Origin: Clostridia bacterium
GTDB lineage: Bacteria; Bacillota; Clostridia; Lachnospirales; Cellulosilyticaceae
Length of the DNA stretch: 64,000 nucleotides
Assembly (NCBI GenBank): GCA_029239755.1
Contig: JARBUI010000019.1
Coordinates: forward strand, 1 to 64,000
Direction: 5' to 3'
Shown here piece after piece: positions 1 to 7,859 of the stretch (positions are counted from its first letter, which is position 1; each line of letters opens with the position of its first letter). A program made the position numbers and the translations under genes. The notes beneath the pieces are model-generated. The model ran no database searches. It saw nothing but the letters and a program-made list of their open reading frames with translations, and was not told the DNA's origin.

Positions 1-50
1 ACTATTGTCATAAATAAACCTAACCACCAATACAACTGATTTTCAAACAT
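1..50 (-). CDS. Partial cassette ORF, start of a possible membrane protein
   Basis: A new cassette begins at about position 92 on the minus strand. Its first plausible ATG reads MFENQLYWWLGLFMTI before the window ends, which looks like the start of a hydrophobic segment. The upstream GGGG is a weak ribosome-binding site. Another ATG nearer the cassette edge stops after five codons. Only 16 codons are visible, so the call rests mainly on the position just inside a cassette edge. Confidence 0.35.
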   Translation of the reverse strand, partial: MFENQLYWWLGLFMTI

Positions 51-85
51 TGCCCCAAGATGAGGTGACTCAAGTTGGGAATTGC

Positions 86-180
86 ATATAACGTTTCGTT
101 TTTCCGATGTTCATCAGCGCTATACTACTAATCTAAAGCAATCTAAAGGCTGATGAATGTCGGAAAAATATTGTTATCTG
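86..180 (-). repeat. attC-like recombination site A
   Basis: About 95 bp. The arms near 101-117 and 149-166 are complementary over about 17 bases with two mismatches (TTCCGATG.../...TCGGAA). The outer cores are GTTATATGC on the far side and ATCAGATAAC on the cassette-1 side, reading the minus strand. The stem differs from sites B and C, so the cassettes do not all carry the same attC. The ATCAGATAAC core is complementary to the first nine bases of cassette 1. Confidence 0.65.
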
Positions 181-193
181 ATGTAGCCAACCG

Positions 194-775
194 TTAACTA
201 CCAGTAATGTTAAGTGATGCTACTCCTTTCAACATCTGTTCAACCGTTAATATGTTCTGCAAATTTTTTCCGTAATCGACAATTGTAGTAAGTAATTTGG
301 GCCTACTTACCACTTCTATTTCGGTAAGATTATTATATTTACCTCTAAAAGTAACTGTAATAATCTCCCCAAAAGATCTCATTGTTGCTGAAGTCTTCAA
401 TTCAACTTTTCTTTTACTTTTCTGATTATAAATTAACCAATCTGCATTTTCTTTCACTTGCGATATGAAGTTATCATATAAAAAATCGACTTGCACAGCC
501 ACATCTATGGACGAAATCTGCCTAACCAAATACTTGTTTTTTCTATGAATAACTAAAATTTTATTTGTGCTTACAATATGCATCGTACTTAAAATCAGTG
601 ACATCAATAACCCAAATATTGTTCCTGAGGCAACTCCTGTTAACACACCAACCATCAAACTTTTCTGAATTCCAATAAATAAAATAGAAGCAATACCAAC
701 TAATCCTCCCATCGATAGACCAAATAATATACCTGATGTCAAAAAAACTTTTAAATATACTTTTAATTTTTCCAT
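194..775 (-). CDS. Cassette 1 membrane protein of unknown function
   Basis: 193 residues, starting at the ATG nine bases after GGAG; a TTG five codons upstream is also open but sits on the ribosome-binding site. Two hydrophobic glycine-rich helices (about 10-33 and 38-63) are followed by a hydrophilic domain of about 130 residues rich in beta-branched residues, probably cytosolic. I recognise no family. It is the only ORF in its cassette and ends just before attC site A. About 145 bases separate its start from the upstream cassette edge, room for its own promoter. Many cassette genes are of unknown function, so nothing further is assigned. Confidence 0.7.
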   Translation of the reverse strand: MEKLKVYLKVFLTSGILFGLSMGGLVGIASILFIGIQKSLMVGVLTGVASGTIFGLLMSLILSTMHIVSTNKILVIHRKNKYLVRQISSIDVAVQVDFLYDNFISQVKENADWLIYNQKSKRKVELKTSATMRSFGEIITVTFRGKYNNLTEIEVVSRPKLLTTIVDYGKNLQNILTVEQMLKGVASLNITGS

Positions 776-920
776 CAATCTTTTCTCCAATCTTCCGTTT
801 TATATTAACAATAAATACACTATGAATGTCCCATGTACCAATTCCTTCAGCAGGCATGAACTGTGGACTTAAAACCTTAACTCTTAGATGTGATAAGAGT
901 TTGCTTCACAGATTGGCTAT

Positions 921-1040
921 GTCAGATAACGTCTCCGTATCTCCGACGCCTCTGAACTGTACCCGCAGAGCCCTTCTTCGCAGCGTGCTTGCACCAGTGA
1001 AGAGGTGTGCGCAGCGAACGGAGATACATTGTTATCAGAC
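921..1040 (-). repeat. attC-like recombination site B
   Basis: 120 bp. Inner arms GTATCTCCG (937-945) and CGGAGATAC (1019-1027) are perfectly complementary, with further paired blocks inside (CCTCT/AGAGG, CTTCTTCGCAGC and GCAGCG). Outer cores on the minus strand are GTCTGATAAC at the 5' end and GTTATCTGAC at the 3' end. Aligned by eye it differs from site C at about nine of 120 positions. Near-identical sites are typical of sedentary chromosomal integrons. Confidence 0.75.
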
Positions 1041-1051
1041 GTATTATGAAT

Positions 1052-1939
1052 TTATTCATTATTATCTACTTTTTTGAATTCTAAATAACTATCTTGATCT
1101 TTATCATATAAATACAGAGTTTTAGAATCTTCATAACTTTTATGATCACCTAGTACTAAGTTTTTTTTGTCCAATAAGTAAAATAAATATATTTTTTTAT
1201 TTTCTATATCTTTACTATGAATTTTTCTCATGACATATTTTGAAAGAGATGGTTTGTTGTCACGGATGATTTTACTTAATCCTTTACACATTAACAAAAT
1301 TATAAAAATAACTACGGTAGATGCCCCATACCATATAAACCATTCAACTATATTACTAGAATTAAATGTTTTTGAAGGCGATTTACTAAAGTGTTCTGAT
1401 ATTAAAACCATATACAATACCGCTAAACTCAAAATACTTATAAACGAAAAATAAAAATAGAACTCCTTATATATCTTATACACTAGATTACTTACTCTTT
1501 CTTTTAACCTACCATAGTCTTTTTTTAATAATTTTAGTATTTTCTTAAGTAAATATGTCAATAAGGTATAAATGTGCAACCAAGTTAATATAGGTTTTAA
1601 CGTCAATCTATAAAAAATACTAAACATAAGAGATATAAATGTAATTACAAAAAATATTAATGATATTTGCTTAATATGTACCAAATAGCTTTGCATCACT
1701 GTTAAAGCTGTTAATGCATAGAAAATCAAAAAGGCATTGAAAATAAATGCTGAAGCTATTGTCCATAATATTTTGTTCCACTCATTTTCAATCTTTGGAA
1801 TTAATAATGTATCAAATTCATTCATCATATTTATATCTACATATTTTTTGAATAAGTACCCTATTAGCCCTATTGATAAAAGAATTATTACAACTTCTAC
1901 TTCAAATCTCTCGGATAATATTTTGAAAACCTCTATCAT
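1052..1939 (-). CDS. Cassette 2 multi-spanning membrane protein, unknown function
   Basis: 295 residues beginning MIEVFKILSE. The start is set by an AAAGGGG ribosome-binding site eight bases upstream; a longer reading frame runs back into attC site C, but that part is recombination-site DNA. About five hydrophobic helices are visible (roughly 13-30, 55-78, 90-110, 160-180, 200-220), with a Lys-rich segment near 115-150 and a charged cytosolic tail ending in KKVDNNE. No family is recognised. Its AT content is higher than that of the housekeeping genes to the right, consistent with foreign origin. Confidence 0.7.
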   Translation of the reverse strand: MIEVFKILSERFEVEVVIILLSIGLIGYLFKKYVDINMMNEFDTLLIPKIENEWNKILWTIASAFIFNAFLIFYALTALTVMQSYLVHIKQISLIFFVITFISLMFSIFYRLTLKPILTWLHIYTLLTYLLKKILKLLKKDYGRLKERVSNLVYKIYKEFYFYFSFISILSLAVLYMVLISEHFSKSPSKTFNSSNIVEWFIWYGASTVVIFIILLMCKGLSKIIRDNKPSLSKYVMRKIHSKDIENKKIYLFYLLDKKNLVLGDHKSYEDSKTLYLYDKDQDSYLEFKKVDNNE

Positions 1940-1961
1940 CGCTACTACCCCTTTACTTAAT

Positions 1962-2083
1962 GTCTGATAACGTCCTCGTATCTCCGACACCTCTGAACTG
2001 TACCCTCAGAGCCCTTCTTCGTAGCGGTGCTTGCACCCAGTGAAGAGGTGGGCGAAGCGAACGGAGATACATTGTTAGCTGGC
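1962..2083 (-). repeat. attC-like recombination site C
   Basis: 122 bp, nearly identical to site B, with the same GTATCTCCG/CGGAGATAC arms (1978-1986 and 2062-2070) and central paired blocks. On the minus strand its 5' core is GCCAGCTAAC, complementary to the first bases of cassette 3, and its 3' core is GTTATCAGAC, the first bases of cassette 2. The exchange of cores between otherwise matching stems is direct evidence of cassette-type recombination at this point. Confidence 0.75.
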
Positions 2084-2096
2084 GTATGGTCGTTTG

Positions 2097-3011
2097 TTAT
2101 TCCTTAATTTTATAAGATTGCTTTATCAAACTAATTATATATTCTAAATCTTCATCATTACTTATTTGTACCTCGTAATCACCGTTTCCCCAATGACCTG
2201 TACTTGATACATTACGTGTTATACCTTTTGGATCATCTAATTCACCAAACTTAAGATTTATCCACAGTTTGATTGCCTTTTTTTGTATACAAACATCTAC
2301 AATATTTCTTTTAGTTGAAAATGAAATATATCTCTTTACTGGTTTTAATACAATTCCATCTGAAATATTTAAAATCGCCATTTTGAACTTTTCATATAGT
2401 TCAACTATATCTTCAGGAATATTATCTAAATGTTCATCTTCTGTATATACTTTTATTTCTTTATTCACATTTTCAATTTCATCATTACCTTTTGAAATTG
2501 TGTTTATCGATTCCTTAGCCCCAGCTGTTGTTATGTAATTAAAATAAACACAATCATTTGAGTATTTCTTTATTTCCCACAACTCAATAGGTAAATCTTT
2601 AAAATTTATTGCTTGTTTTTGATATGGGGTATATGAAGGTGCAACAAAAATAATTTTTGACTGTGTCCAATCAACATCTTGTCTTTTAAGGTTATCTTTA
2701 CAATTCTCATTATATTCTAAAATAAAATCAGCCTTATTATTTAACATAATAGATAAGTAGGCATACCCTTGGTCAATAACACTATAATTTTTATCTCTCT
2801 TATATTCAATAATAACAAATGAATTCAATTGTTTATCAAAAGCTAATGTATCTAGTCTGAAATTGCTTATTGAAAACTCTGAGGATACGAATTGTAAATT
2901 AAATACTTCATTTAAGTTTTCTTCACAAAGTTTTTGAATTTCTTTTTCTAGTTTAAATGGAACTTCATCATTAAATTTTAATTTATTATTGCTTAGTTCA
3001 AATAATGGCAT
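2097..3011 (-). CDS. Cassette 3 PD-(D/E)XK-like nuclease-fold protein with DUF5655-like C-terminus
   Basis: 304 residues. The N-terminal half contains RLDTLAFD (about 52-59) followed by FVIIEYKRD (about 65-73), the spacing and chemistry of a PD-(D/E)XK active site (D...ExK). The C-terminal part (about 200-300), with YISF, IKLWINLKFGELDDP and GHWGNGDYEV, resembles the DUF5655/COG3586 family, which has been called a predicted transport protein but is often found beside nuclease domains. GAGGGAG sits upstream of the ATG and the gene begins 41 bases inside the cassette. Family knowledge suggests a DNA-directed enzyme, possibly in phage defence; that role is inference. Confidence 0.75.
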   Translation of the reverse strand: MPLFELSNNKLKFNDEVPFKLEKEIQKLCEENLNEVFNLQFVSSEFSISNFRLDTLAFDKQLNSFVIIEYKRDKNYSVIDQGYAYLSIMLNNKADFILEYNENCKDNLKRQDVDWTQSKIIFVAPSYTPYQKQAINFKDLPIELWEIKKYSNDCVYFNYITTAGAKESINTISKGNDEIENVNKEIKVYTEDEHLDNIPEDIVELYEKFKMAILNISDGIVLKPVKRYISFSTKRNIVDVCIQKKAIKLWINLKFGELDDPKGITRNVSSTGHWGNGDYEVQISNDEDLEYIISLIKQSYKIKE

Positions 3012-3052
3012 TAGTTTTCTCCCTCTATTATTAATTTTTCGAAATAGAATAT

Positions 3053-3152
3053 GTCAGCTAACTGAATTATTATCTAAGTCTATGTCTCTATATACTTATG
3101 AATTAGCGATGTTCCCGACGTTGGTGTCGAGAAATATTGCTATATCTAGAAT
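3053..3152 (-). repeat. Degenerate attC or attI at the integrase end of the array
   Basis: Its 3' core on the minus strand, GTTAGCTGAC, is the first edge of cassette 3. The other end reads GATATAGCAATATTTCTC, closely resembling attC site A (GATAACAATATTTTTCC) but with the AAC of the core lost. A small CGAC/GTCG hairpin lies between. It begins 13 bases after the recombinase stop codon. It may be attI or the worn attC of a cassette that has been deleted; the similarity to site A favours the latter. Confidence 0.45.
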
Positions 3153-3165
3153 CCATATCTATCAT

Positions 3166-3516
3166 TTAAACTAGCTCTTTATTTGATAGTTTGTCCAACG
3201 GGCTCTGTATATTAGAAATGTTTTTCTGTGCGACATGTGTATATATCTCAGTAGTTTTAAAGCTTGAATGCCCTAAAAGCTCTTGTATAAACCTCAGGTC
3301 AGTGCCACCTTCTAAAAGATGGGGCGCAAATGAGTGGCGCAGTGTGTGAACAGAACTTAGAAAGCGCCTTATATGTTTGATATAAGTTTTTCTTGTCTTA
3401 AAACTATATCCTTTTAAACTTAGACATTCATCCATAAGTTTAAGTGCCCGTTCAGCTTCTTTATCCTCTCTTCCTATGTATGATCATTTAAAATATGAAC
3501 TTGCTGTATATTTCAT
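3166..3516 (-). pseudogene. Tyrosine recombinase/integron-integrase-like remnant
   Basis: The frame starts at an ATG (MKYTASSYFK), hits an in-frame TGA at 3484-3486, then continues through an N-terminal SAM-like DNA-binding segment ([18 protein letters not shown]) and jumps straight to the C-terminal catalytic motif [17 protein letters not shown]. About 200 residues are missing from the middle, including the first catalytic Arg and the stretch where the IntI-specific insert would lie. The remaining catalytic residues are present: H-x-x-R, the LLGH histidine and EIYTHV tyrosine. The tail NIQSPLDKL is usual in IntI/XerC-like enzymes. A translation could restart after the TGA to give an 89-residue protein, but it could not be an active recombinase. 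Confidence 0.8.
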
Positions 3517-3545
3517 ATTATATCATTATTTTCTAAAAATTTCAT

Positions 3546-3594
3546 AAAAAATAAGCTGCAGAACCTATAATGTAGATTCCGAAGCTTGCTTATT
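3546..3594 (-). terminator. Rho-independent terminator for a lost minus-strand gene
   Basis: Outer stem AATAAGC/GCTTATT encloses an AGCTTC...GGTTCTGCAGCT inner stem, followed by six T residues on the minus strand. It directly follows the coding tail at 3599-3649. Confidence 0.5.
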
Positions 3595-3598
3595 ATAA

Positions 3599-3649
3599 TT
3601 ATTTTAAACTAGCTGCATATGCCTTGAGTTCAGACTCTGCATCAAATTC
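3599..3649 (-). pseudogene. Possible 3' tail of a destroyed gene
   Basis: Sixteen codons read EFDAESELKAYAASLK and end in TAA, immediately followed by a good terminator. A TAG stop lies just upstream in frame and no start is available, so this is at most the end of a gene. The composition is protein-like, but I do not recognise the family. It probably marks the edge of a rearrangement between the integron and the chromosome. Confidence 0.3.
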
Positions 3650-3733
3650 CTATTAAATAAAGAAATTCGCTATCTATGGGCAATACAAGAATGCTATTCT
3701 TTGCTATAATTTTAAATATAGGAGGTGCCTAAT

Positions 3734-4213
3734 ATGGAGCAAATGCAAATAGGGAAATTTATAGCAGAGTTAAGGAAGGAAAAAGGTGTAACCCAAGCAG
3801 AATTAGGTCAAAGAATCGGGGTTATAAACAAAACAATTTCCCGTTGGGAAAATGGGAATTATATGCCTGACATTTCTGTTATTCCAATATTATGTGTAGA
3901 ATTGGGTATAAGTGCAAATGAATTGTTATGTGCCCAACGGCTACAAGACTCGGAGTTCAAAATGAAAGCGGATGATAATTTAGTGGAAACGCTTAATAAT
4001 ATCAAAACTTTAAAACATGAAAAGTCAATCATAGATTTTCTTACAGGAACCGGTACTGGGCTGGTAATTTCATGTTTGTTTTCGCCTGATTCTATCAGAA
4101 GAACAATTTCACTGCTTGTAGGAATTTCAATGATTGGAATAGGATGGTATAAAAAAGCAAAATATGATAAATTAATTTTTCTCTATATAGGCGAATATGA
4201 TAAGGAACACTAA
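3734..4213 (+). CDS. XRE-family helix-turn-helix membrane regulator
   Basis: 159 residues. The ATG lies seven bases after GGAGGT; a GTG three codons earlier falls within that ribosome-binding site. Residues about 6-62 form an HTH_3 domain (KEKGVTQAELGQRIGV...KTISRWENGNYMPDI), typical of Cro/CI-type repressors. The C-terminal half carries two hydrophobic stretches (FLTGTGTGLVISCLFS and ISLLVGISMIGIGWY) that probably anchor it in the membrane. The target and signal are unknown. It faces the pur operon terminator convergently and stands alone on the plus strand. Confidence 0.8.
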   Translation: MEQMQIGKFIAELRKEKGVTQAELGQRIGVINKTISRWENGNYMPDISVIPILCVELGISANELLCAQRLQDSEFKMKADDNLVETLNNIKTLKHEKSIIDFLTGTGTGLVISCLFSPDSIRRTISLLVGISMIGIGWYKKAKYDKLIFLYIGEYDKEH

Positions 4214-4241
4214 TGAGAGGAAGAACATCTGAGCTTAGAAA

Positions 4242-4281
4242 TTTAAAAAAGCCAGCAGCATCCCACAAATGCCACTAGCTT
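4242..4281 (-). terminator. Terminator of the pur operon
   Basis: On the minus strand, GCTAGTGGCAT pairs with ATGCTGCTGGC (G-U pairs included) and is followed by CTTTTTT. It lies seven bases after the purE stop codon. Confidence 0.7.
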
Positions 4282-4287
4282 ATCTTA

Positions 4288-4800
4288 TTAACTCTCTACA
4301 AGCATGTCCTCAAGGTCATACACAATGCCCTCTTTCATCTTTTGCACGTACTCGCCTAATTTTTCTCTAATCTCAGGATGCTTAATACCCACAATTCTAG
4401 CAGCCAAAATACCTGCATTCTTAGCATTGTTAATCCCTACCGTAGCCACAGGTATCCCTCCTGGCATCTGAACAATAGAAAGCAGTGAATCCATCCCGTC
4501 TAATTCCTTTAACTTAACAGGAACCCCGATGACAGGCAAAAAGGTCATAGATGCTACCATCCCTGGCAGATGAGCTGCCCCGCCTGCCCCAGCGATTATA
4601 ACCTCAATGCCTCTCTTTTCCGCATTTTTAGCATACTCATACATGCGATCAGGGGTTCTATGTGCAGACACAACTTTGATTTCATAAGGCACCTGACATT
4701 CATCCATAATCGCAGCAGCCATCTTCATAACACCTAAATCTGACTGACTCCCCATAATAATGCCAACTATCGGTGCCTTATCCTTTATGTTTTCATTCAT
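4288..4800 (-). CDS. purE: N5-carboxyaminoimidazole ribonucleotide mutase
   Basis: 170 residues, the usual size for class I PurE. It moves the carboxyl group of N5-CAIR to give CAIR in purine synthesis and acts with PurK. Visible motifs are GSQSDLGVM (17-25, phosphate and substrate loop), SAHRTPDRM (about 45-53, with the catalytic His) and the glycine-rich [11 protein letters not shown] (about 71-81). It is the last gene of the operon, four bases after purK, with which it is paired in most bacteria that use the two-step N5-CAIR route. Confidence 0.97.
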   Translation of the reverse strand: MNENIKDKAPIVGIIMGSQSDLGVMKMAAAIMDECQVPYEIKVVSAHRTPDRMYEYAKNAEKRGIEVIIAGAGGAAHLPGMVASMTFLPVIGVPVKLKELDGMDSLLSIVQMPGGIPVATVGINNAKNAGILAARIVGIKHPEIREKLGEYVQKMKEGIVYDLEDMLVES

Positions 4801-4804
4801 GTGC

Positions 4805-5980
4805 TTAAACCTCCCTGATCTTTTTAACTTGTATACTGTATAATGCTTCTCTTGCTTTAAGTGCTGCCTCGCTAGTTGTTTCTCCTAAAGCGGTGATATG
4901 CCCAATCTTCTTTTGAGGTTTTGTATCTGCCTTACCGTATAAATGGAAATGGCAGTCTTCCATATTTAAAATGTTTTCTAATCCTTCAATATAGTACGCC
5001 CCATCAACCTCATTGCATCCAAGCAAATTGTACATTGCACAAGCTGACCTTAGCCTTGCACTTCCAAGCGGCATACCCGTTACAATGCGTACAACCTGTT
5101 CAAACTGTGATGTAATACAGCCTTCAATAGAATAATGTCCAGAGTTATGAGGACGGGGTGCAATCTCGTTTACCAAAACATTGCCTTTGGCATCTACAAA
5201 AAACTCAATACAAAACAGTCCATAATCATCCATTTCCTTAACAACCTTTTGGGCTGCATCTTTAATGCTTTCTTCTATATCGCTTGTAATATTTGCAGGA
5301 ATAATGGAGTGAATCAGGATACTGTCCTTGTGAGTATTTTCTGCAACAGGGTAAAATACTATTCCCTCATGATTTTTTGCTGCAATAATAGACACTTCTT
5401 TTACATACTCTACAAATTCCTCAGCCATGAGTTCATAGCCTGAAAGCATTTGATAGGCTTCTTCAAGCTGGCTCTTATCTTTAATAATAGCATTACCCTT
5501 GCCGTCGTAGCCTCCAGTGCAGCTTTTTAAAACCATTTTCCCATCAAGCTTTTCAAAAACTTTAGCAAGCTCATCCAAACTGCCCACCGGATAGAAATCA
5601 GGAACAGGAATGCCTGCTTTTTTTAGAGCTGTTTTTTGTACAAATTTATTTTGAATCATCCTCAGCGTACGAGCTGACGGATAAATGGCATAACCCTCAC
5701 TCTCCAGTACGCTTAGAAGTTCCACATCTATATGTTCAAATTCATAGGTCATTACATCAGACTGCGTAGCAAGTTCTCTTAGAGCCGTAATATCTGAAAA
5801 ATCAGCCGTTATCTGCCTGTCCGAAACCTGCCCCGCTGGCGCATTAGGTTTTGGGTCTAATACAATAACATCATATCCCATACGTTTGGCATCATACGCC
5901 ATCATACGTCCAAGCTGCCCTCCTCCAACAATGCCAATAGTTGAAGACGGTACTAACCTTTTGATTTGTTTTGCATTCAT
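4805..5980 (-). CDS. purK: N5-carboxyaminoimidazole ribonucleotide synthase
   Basis: 391 residues, ATP-grasp fold. It uses ATP and bicarbonate to carboxylate AIR to N5-CAIR, the substrate of Pur[21 protein letters not shown] (about 17-36) is the PurK N-terminal nucleotide-fold signature; the ATP-grasp part includes [12 protein letters not shown] and [27 protein letters not shown], the latter holding the metal-binding Glu/Asn. A start with a GAGAGTG ribosome-binding site is used. It lies 40 bases after purD and 4 before purE. Confidence 0.97.
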   Translation of the reverse strand: MNAKQIKRLVPSSTIGIVGGGQLGRMMAYDAKRMGYDVIVLDPKPNAPAGQVSDRQITADFSDITALRELATQSDVMTYEFEHIDVELLSVLESEGYAIYPSARTLRMIQNKFVQKTALKKAGIPVPDFYPVGSLDELAKVFEKLDGKMVLKSCTGGYDGKGNAIIKDKSQLEEAYQMLSGYELMAEEFVEYVKEVSIIAAKNHEGIVFYPVAENTHKDSILIHSIIPANITSDIEESIKDAAQKVVKEMDDYGLFCIEFFVDAKGNVLVNEIAPRPHNSGHYSIEGCITSQFEQVVRIVTGMPLGSARLRSACAMYNLLGCNEVDGAYYIEGLENILNMEDCHFHLYGKADTKPQKKIGHITALGETTSEAALKAREALYSIQVKKIREV

Positions 5981-6020
5981 CTTTTCACTCTCCTACACAA
6001 TAGTTAACCGTGTATAAAAC

Positions 6021-7274
6021 CTATTTTGCAATATCTGTTCTATACTGCATGCCATAGAAGTTGATCTTTTTAACTTCTTCATAAACATTTGCTCTAGCTT
6101 CTTCTAAATTACTCGCAAGGCTGGTAATAGCCAGAACACGGCCACCATCTGTCTGGATCTCATCGCCAACTTTCTTAGTCCCTGCATGGAACAAATAAGT
6201 CTCCTCATTCAGCTTATCAAACCCAGTAATCACATCCCCTTTATGTGAAGTCTCTGGATATCCTTTACTAGCAAGTACAAGTGTCACACTTTGTCTCTCA
6301 TCCCACTCTATTTTAACCTCTTCAAGTCTTCCCTCAATGCAAGCACTTAAAATTTCAACTAAATCTGTCTTAAGTCTTGGAAGTACACTTTGTGTCTCTG
6401 GATCTCCAAAACGCACATTAAACTCAAGTACTTTGGGCTCTCCGTTTTCTATCATAAGTCCGATAAAAAGCACCCCTTTAAAATCAAGGTTTTCTTTTTT
6501 AAATCCGTTAATAATAGGCTCTAATATCTTGTCATCAACAGCTTTCTTAACACCAGCTGTAATAATAGGGTTAGGTGAAAACCCTCCCATTCCCCCTGTA
6601 TTTAGTCCTTTATCCTCATCAAGCGCCCGTTTGTAGTCACGAGCTGTCTCCATAGGGACAATCGTTTTGCCATCCACAAAGCAAAGAAGGGATGCTTCAA
6701 TACCTGTCAGGAACTCTTCAAGTACAATCGTATCTCCTGCTCCTTCAAACTTACCGCAGAAAATTTCTCTGATTTCCTTTTTAGCATCTTCATAGCTCTC
6801 ACAAATCAGAACCCCTTTGCCAGCAGCTAAGCCGTCTGCCTTAACAACAACTGGCAGACTAAACTTCTCTACTTCAGCTACGCAGGCTTCAACTTCATCA
6901 CTGTTAAAACTTGCATACCTAGCTGTAGGAATATCATTTCTCATTAAAAATTCTTTTGTAAAACGTTTGCTGCCCTCAAACTGCGCACATTCTTTGTTAG
7001 GCCCAAATACTTTTATCCCCAATGCTTCGAATTTATCAACAATTCCGAGAACAAGCGGCACTTCTGGACCAACAATTGTTAGATCAATCTGTTCTTTTTT
7101 TGCAAACTCAGCTAACTCATCTATTTTGTCTGCTGCAATAGGCACATTGGTAAAAGCAGTTGCTGTTCCCCCATTGCCAGGTGCTACAAAAATCTCTGCG
7201 TCTTGATGAAATCTTTTAACTGTATCGGCAATTGCAGATTCTCTTCCGCCATTTCCTACTATTAATATCTTCAT
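6021..7274 (-). CDS. purD: Phosphoribosylamine-glycine ligase (GAR synthetase)
   Basis: 417 residues, the expected length. It joins phosphoribosylamine to glycine with ATP. The N-terminal MKILIVGNGGRESAIA is the family signature, followed by GPEVPLVLGIVD; the ATP-grasp core shows VKADGLAAGKGV, RDYKRALDEDKGLNTGGMGGFSP and EFNVRFGDPETQ. It begins three bases after the purN stop, suggesting translational coupling. No fusion to PurM or PurN is present, unlike in eukaryotes. Confidence 0.98.
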   Translation of the reverse strand: MKILIVGNGGRESAIADTVKRFHQDAEIFVAPGNGGTATAFTNVPIAADKIDELAEFAKKEQIDLTIVGPEVPLVLGIVDKFEALGIKVFGPNKECAQFEGSKRFTKEFLMRNDIPTARYASFNSDEVEACVAEVEKFSLPVVVKADGLAAGKGVLICESYEDAKKEIREIFCGKFEGAGDTIVLEEFLTGIEASLLCFVDGKTIVPMETARDYKRALDEDKGLNTGGMGGFSPNPIITAGVKKAVDDKILEPIINGFKKENLDFKGVLFIGLMIENGEPKVLEFNVRFGDPETQSVLPRLKTDLVEILSACIEGRLEEVKIEWDERQSVTLVLASKGYPETSHKGDVITGFDKLNEETYLFHAGTKKVGDEIQTDGGRVLAITSLASNLEEARANVYEEVKKINFYGMQYRTDIAK

Positions 7275-7277
7275 TTG

Positions 7278-7859
7278 TTATGCTCTCCCTTCTAATAATG
7301 CAATCGCCTCAACTAAGATCTTGTGCTCAATCTCACTCAAAATTCTTTTTTGAAGGCTTTCTGCCGTATCCTCAGCATAAACTTCTAATTTTCTTTGAAG
7401 AATGGTATCTCCTGTGTCAATTCCTATATCTACATGGTGAACAGTCGCACCGCTTTCTTTTTCTCCGGCTGCAATAACAGCCTCGTGCACATGAATACCA
7501 TAGTAGCCCTTACCCCCATACTTAGGTAAAAGTGAAGGATGAATATTAATAATTCTTCCTTTATAAGCTTCAATAAGTTCTTTATCGATTATTTTTAAAT
7601 AACCGGCAAGTACTACTAAATCTACTTCATGTTCTTTAAGTGTATTTAAGAGCACCTCATCATAACTACCTGCTTTAGGGTTAATAAAAATAGCAGGCAG
7701 ATTATGCCCTCTGGCTCGTTCAAGTCCATAAGCCTGCTCTTTATTTGAAATAACACATACAATCTGACTTTTAAGCTTGCCGTTTTCTACAGCATCAATA
7801 ATACTTTGCAGGTTGCTACCGCTGCCTGATACTAAAACACCTAGTCTTAATCCTCGCAT
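7278..7859 (-). CDS. purN: Phosphoribosylglycinamide formyltransferase (10-formyl-THF type)
   Basis: 193 residues. It transfers a formyl group from 10-formyltetrahydrofolate to GAR. Motifs include [12 protein letters not shown] near the N-terminus, [13 protein letters not shown] with the catalytic Asn and His (about 104-116), and [11 protein letters not shown] with the catalytic Asp (about 142-152). The ATG overlaps the end of purM by 13 bases, a strong sign of coupled translation. No folate-independent purT is seen. Confidence 0.97.
   Translation of the reverse strand: MRGLRLGVLVSGSGSNLQSIIDAVENGKLKSQIVCVISNKEQAYGLERARGHNLPAIFINPKAGSYDEVLLNTLKEHEVDLVVLAGYLKIIDKELIEAYKGRIINIHPSLLPKYGGKGYYGIHVHEAVIAAGEKESGATVHHVDIGIDTGDTILQRKLEVYAEDTAESLQKRILSEIEHKILVEAIALLEGRA

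Larger units (their letters stand above)
1..3516 (-). mobile_element. Integron-like gene-cassette array with decayed integrase
   Basis: Reading the minus strand from right to left: a broken tyrosine recombinase, a degenerate attC/attI-like site, then cassette 3, attC, cassette 2, attC, cassette 1, attC and the start of another cassette that leaves the window. Every cassette holds one ORF in the same orientation, followed by a long imperfect palindrome. Cassette edges follow the integron rule: the first bases of each cassette (GTTAGCTG, GTTATCAGAC, GTTATCTGA) are the reverse complement of the left core of that cassette's own attC, but not of its neighbour's. The recombinase runs in the same direction as the cassettes; this unusual layout is known from the Treponema denticola chromosomal integron. 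The array extends past position 1, so its size is unknown. Integron identity is inferred from sequence pattern; the array is probably immobile unless another integrase acts in trans. Confidence 0.75.

Noticed and set aside
826-1077. Plus-strand frame of 83 codons
   Set aside because: Its second half is attC site B and its first half is cassette DNA before gene 1. It has no ribosome-binding site and opposes the orientation of the array.
3166-3435. The 89-residue recombinase as an intact small gene
   Set aside because: The core catalytic domain is missing and the upstream frame with a proper start is cut by a TGA, so a pseudogene is the better reading.
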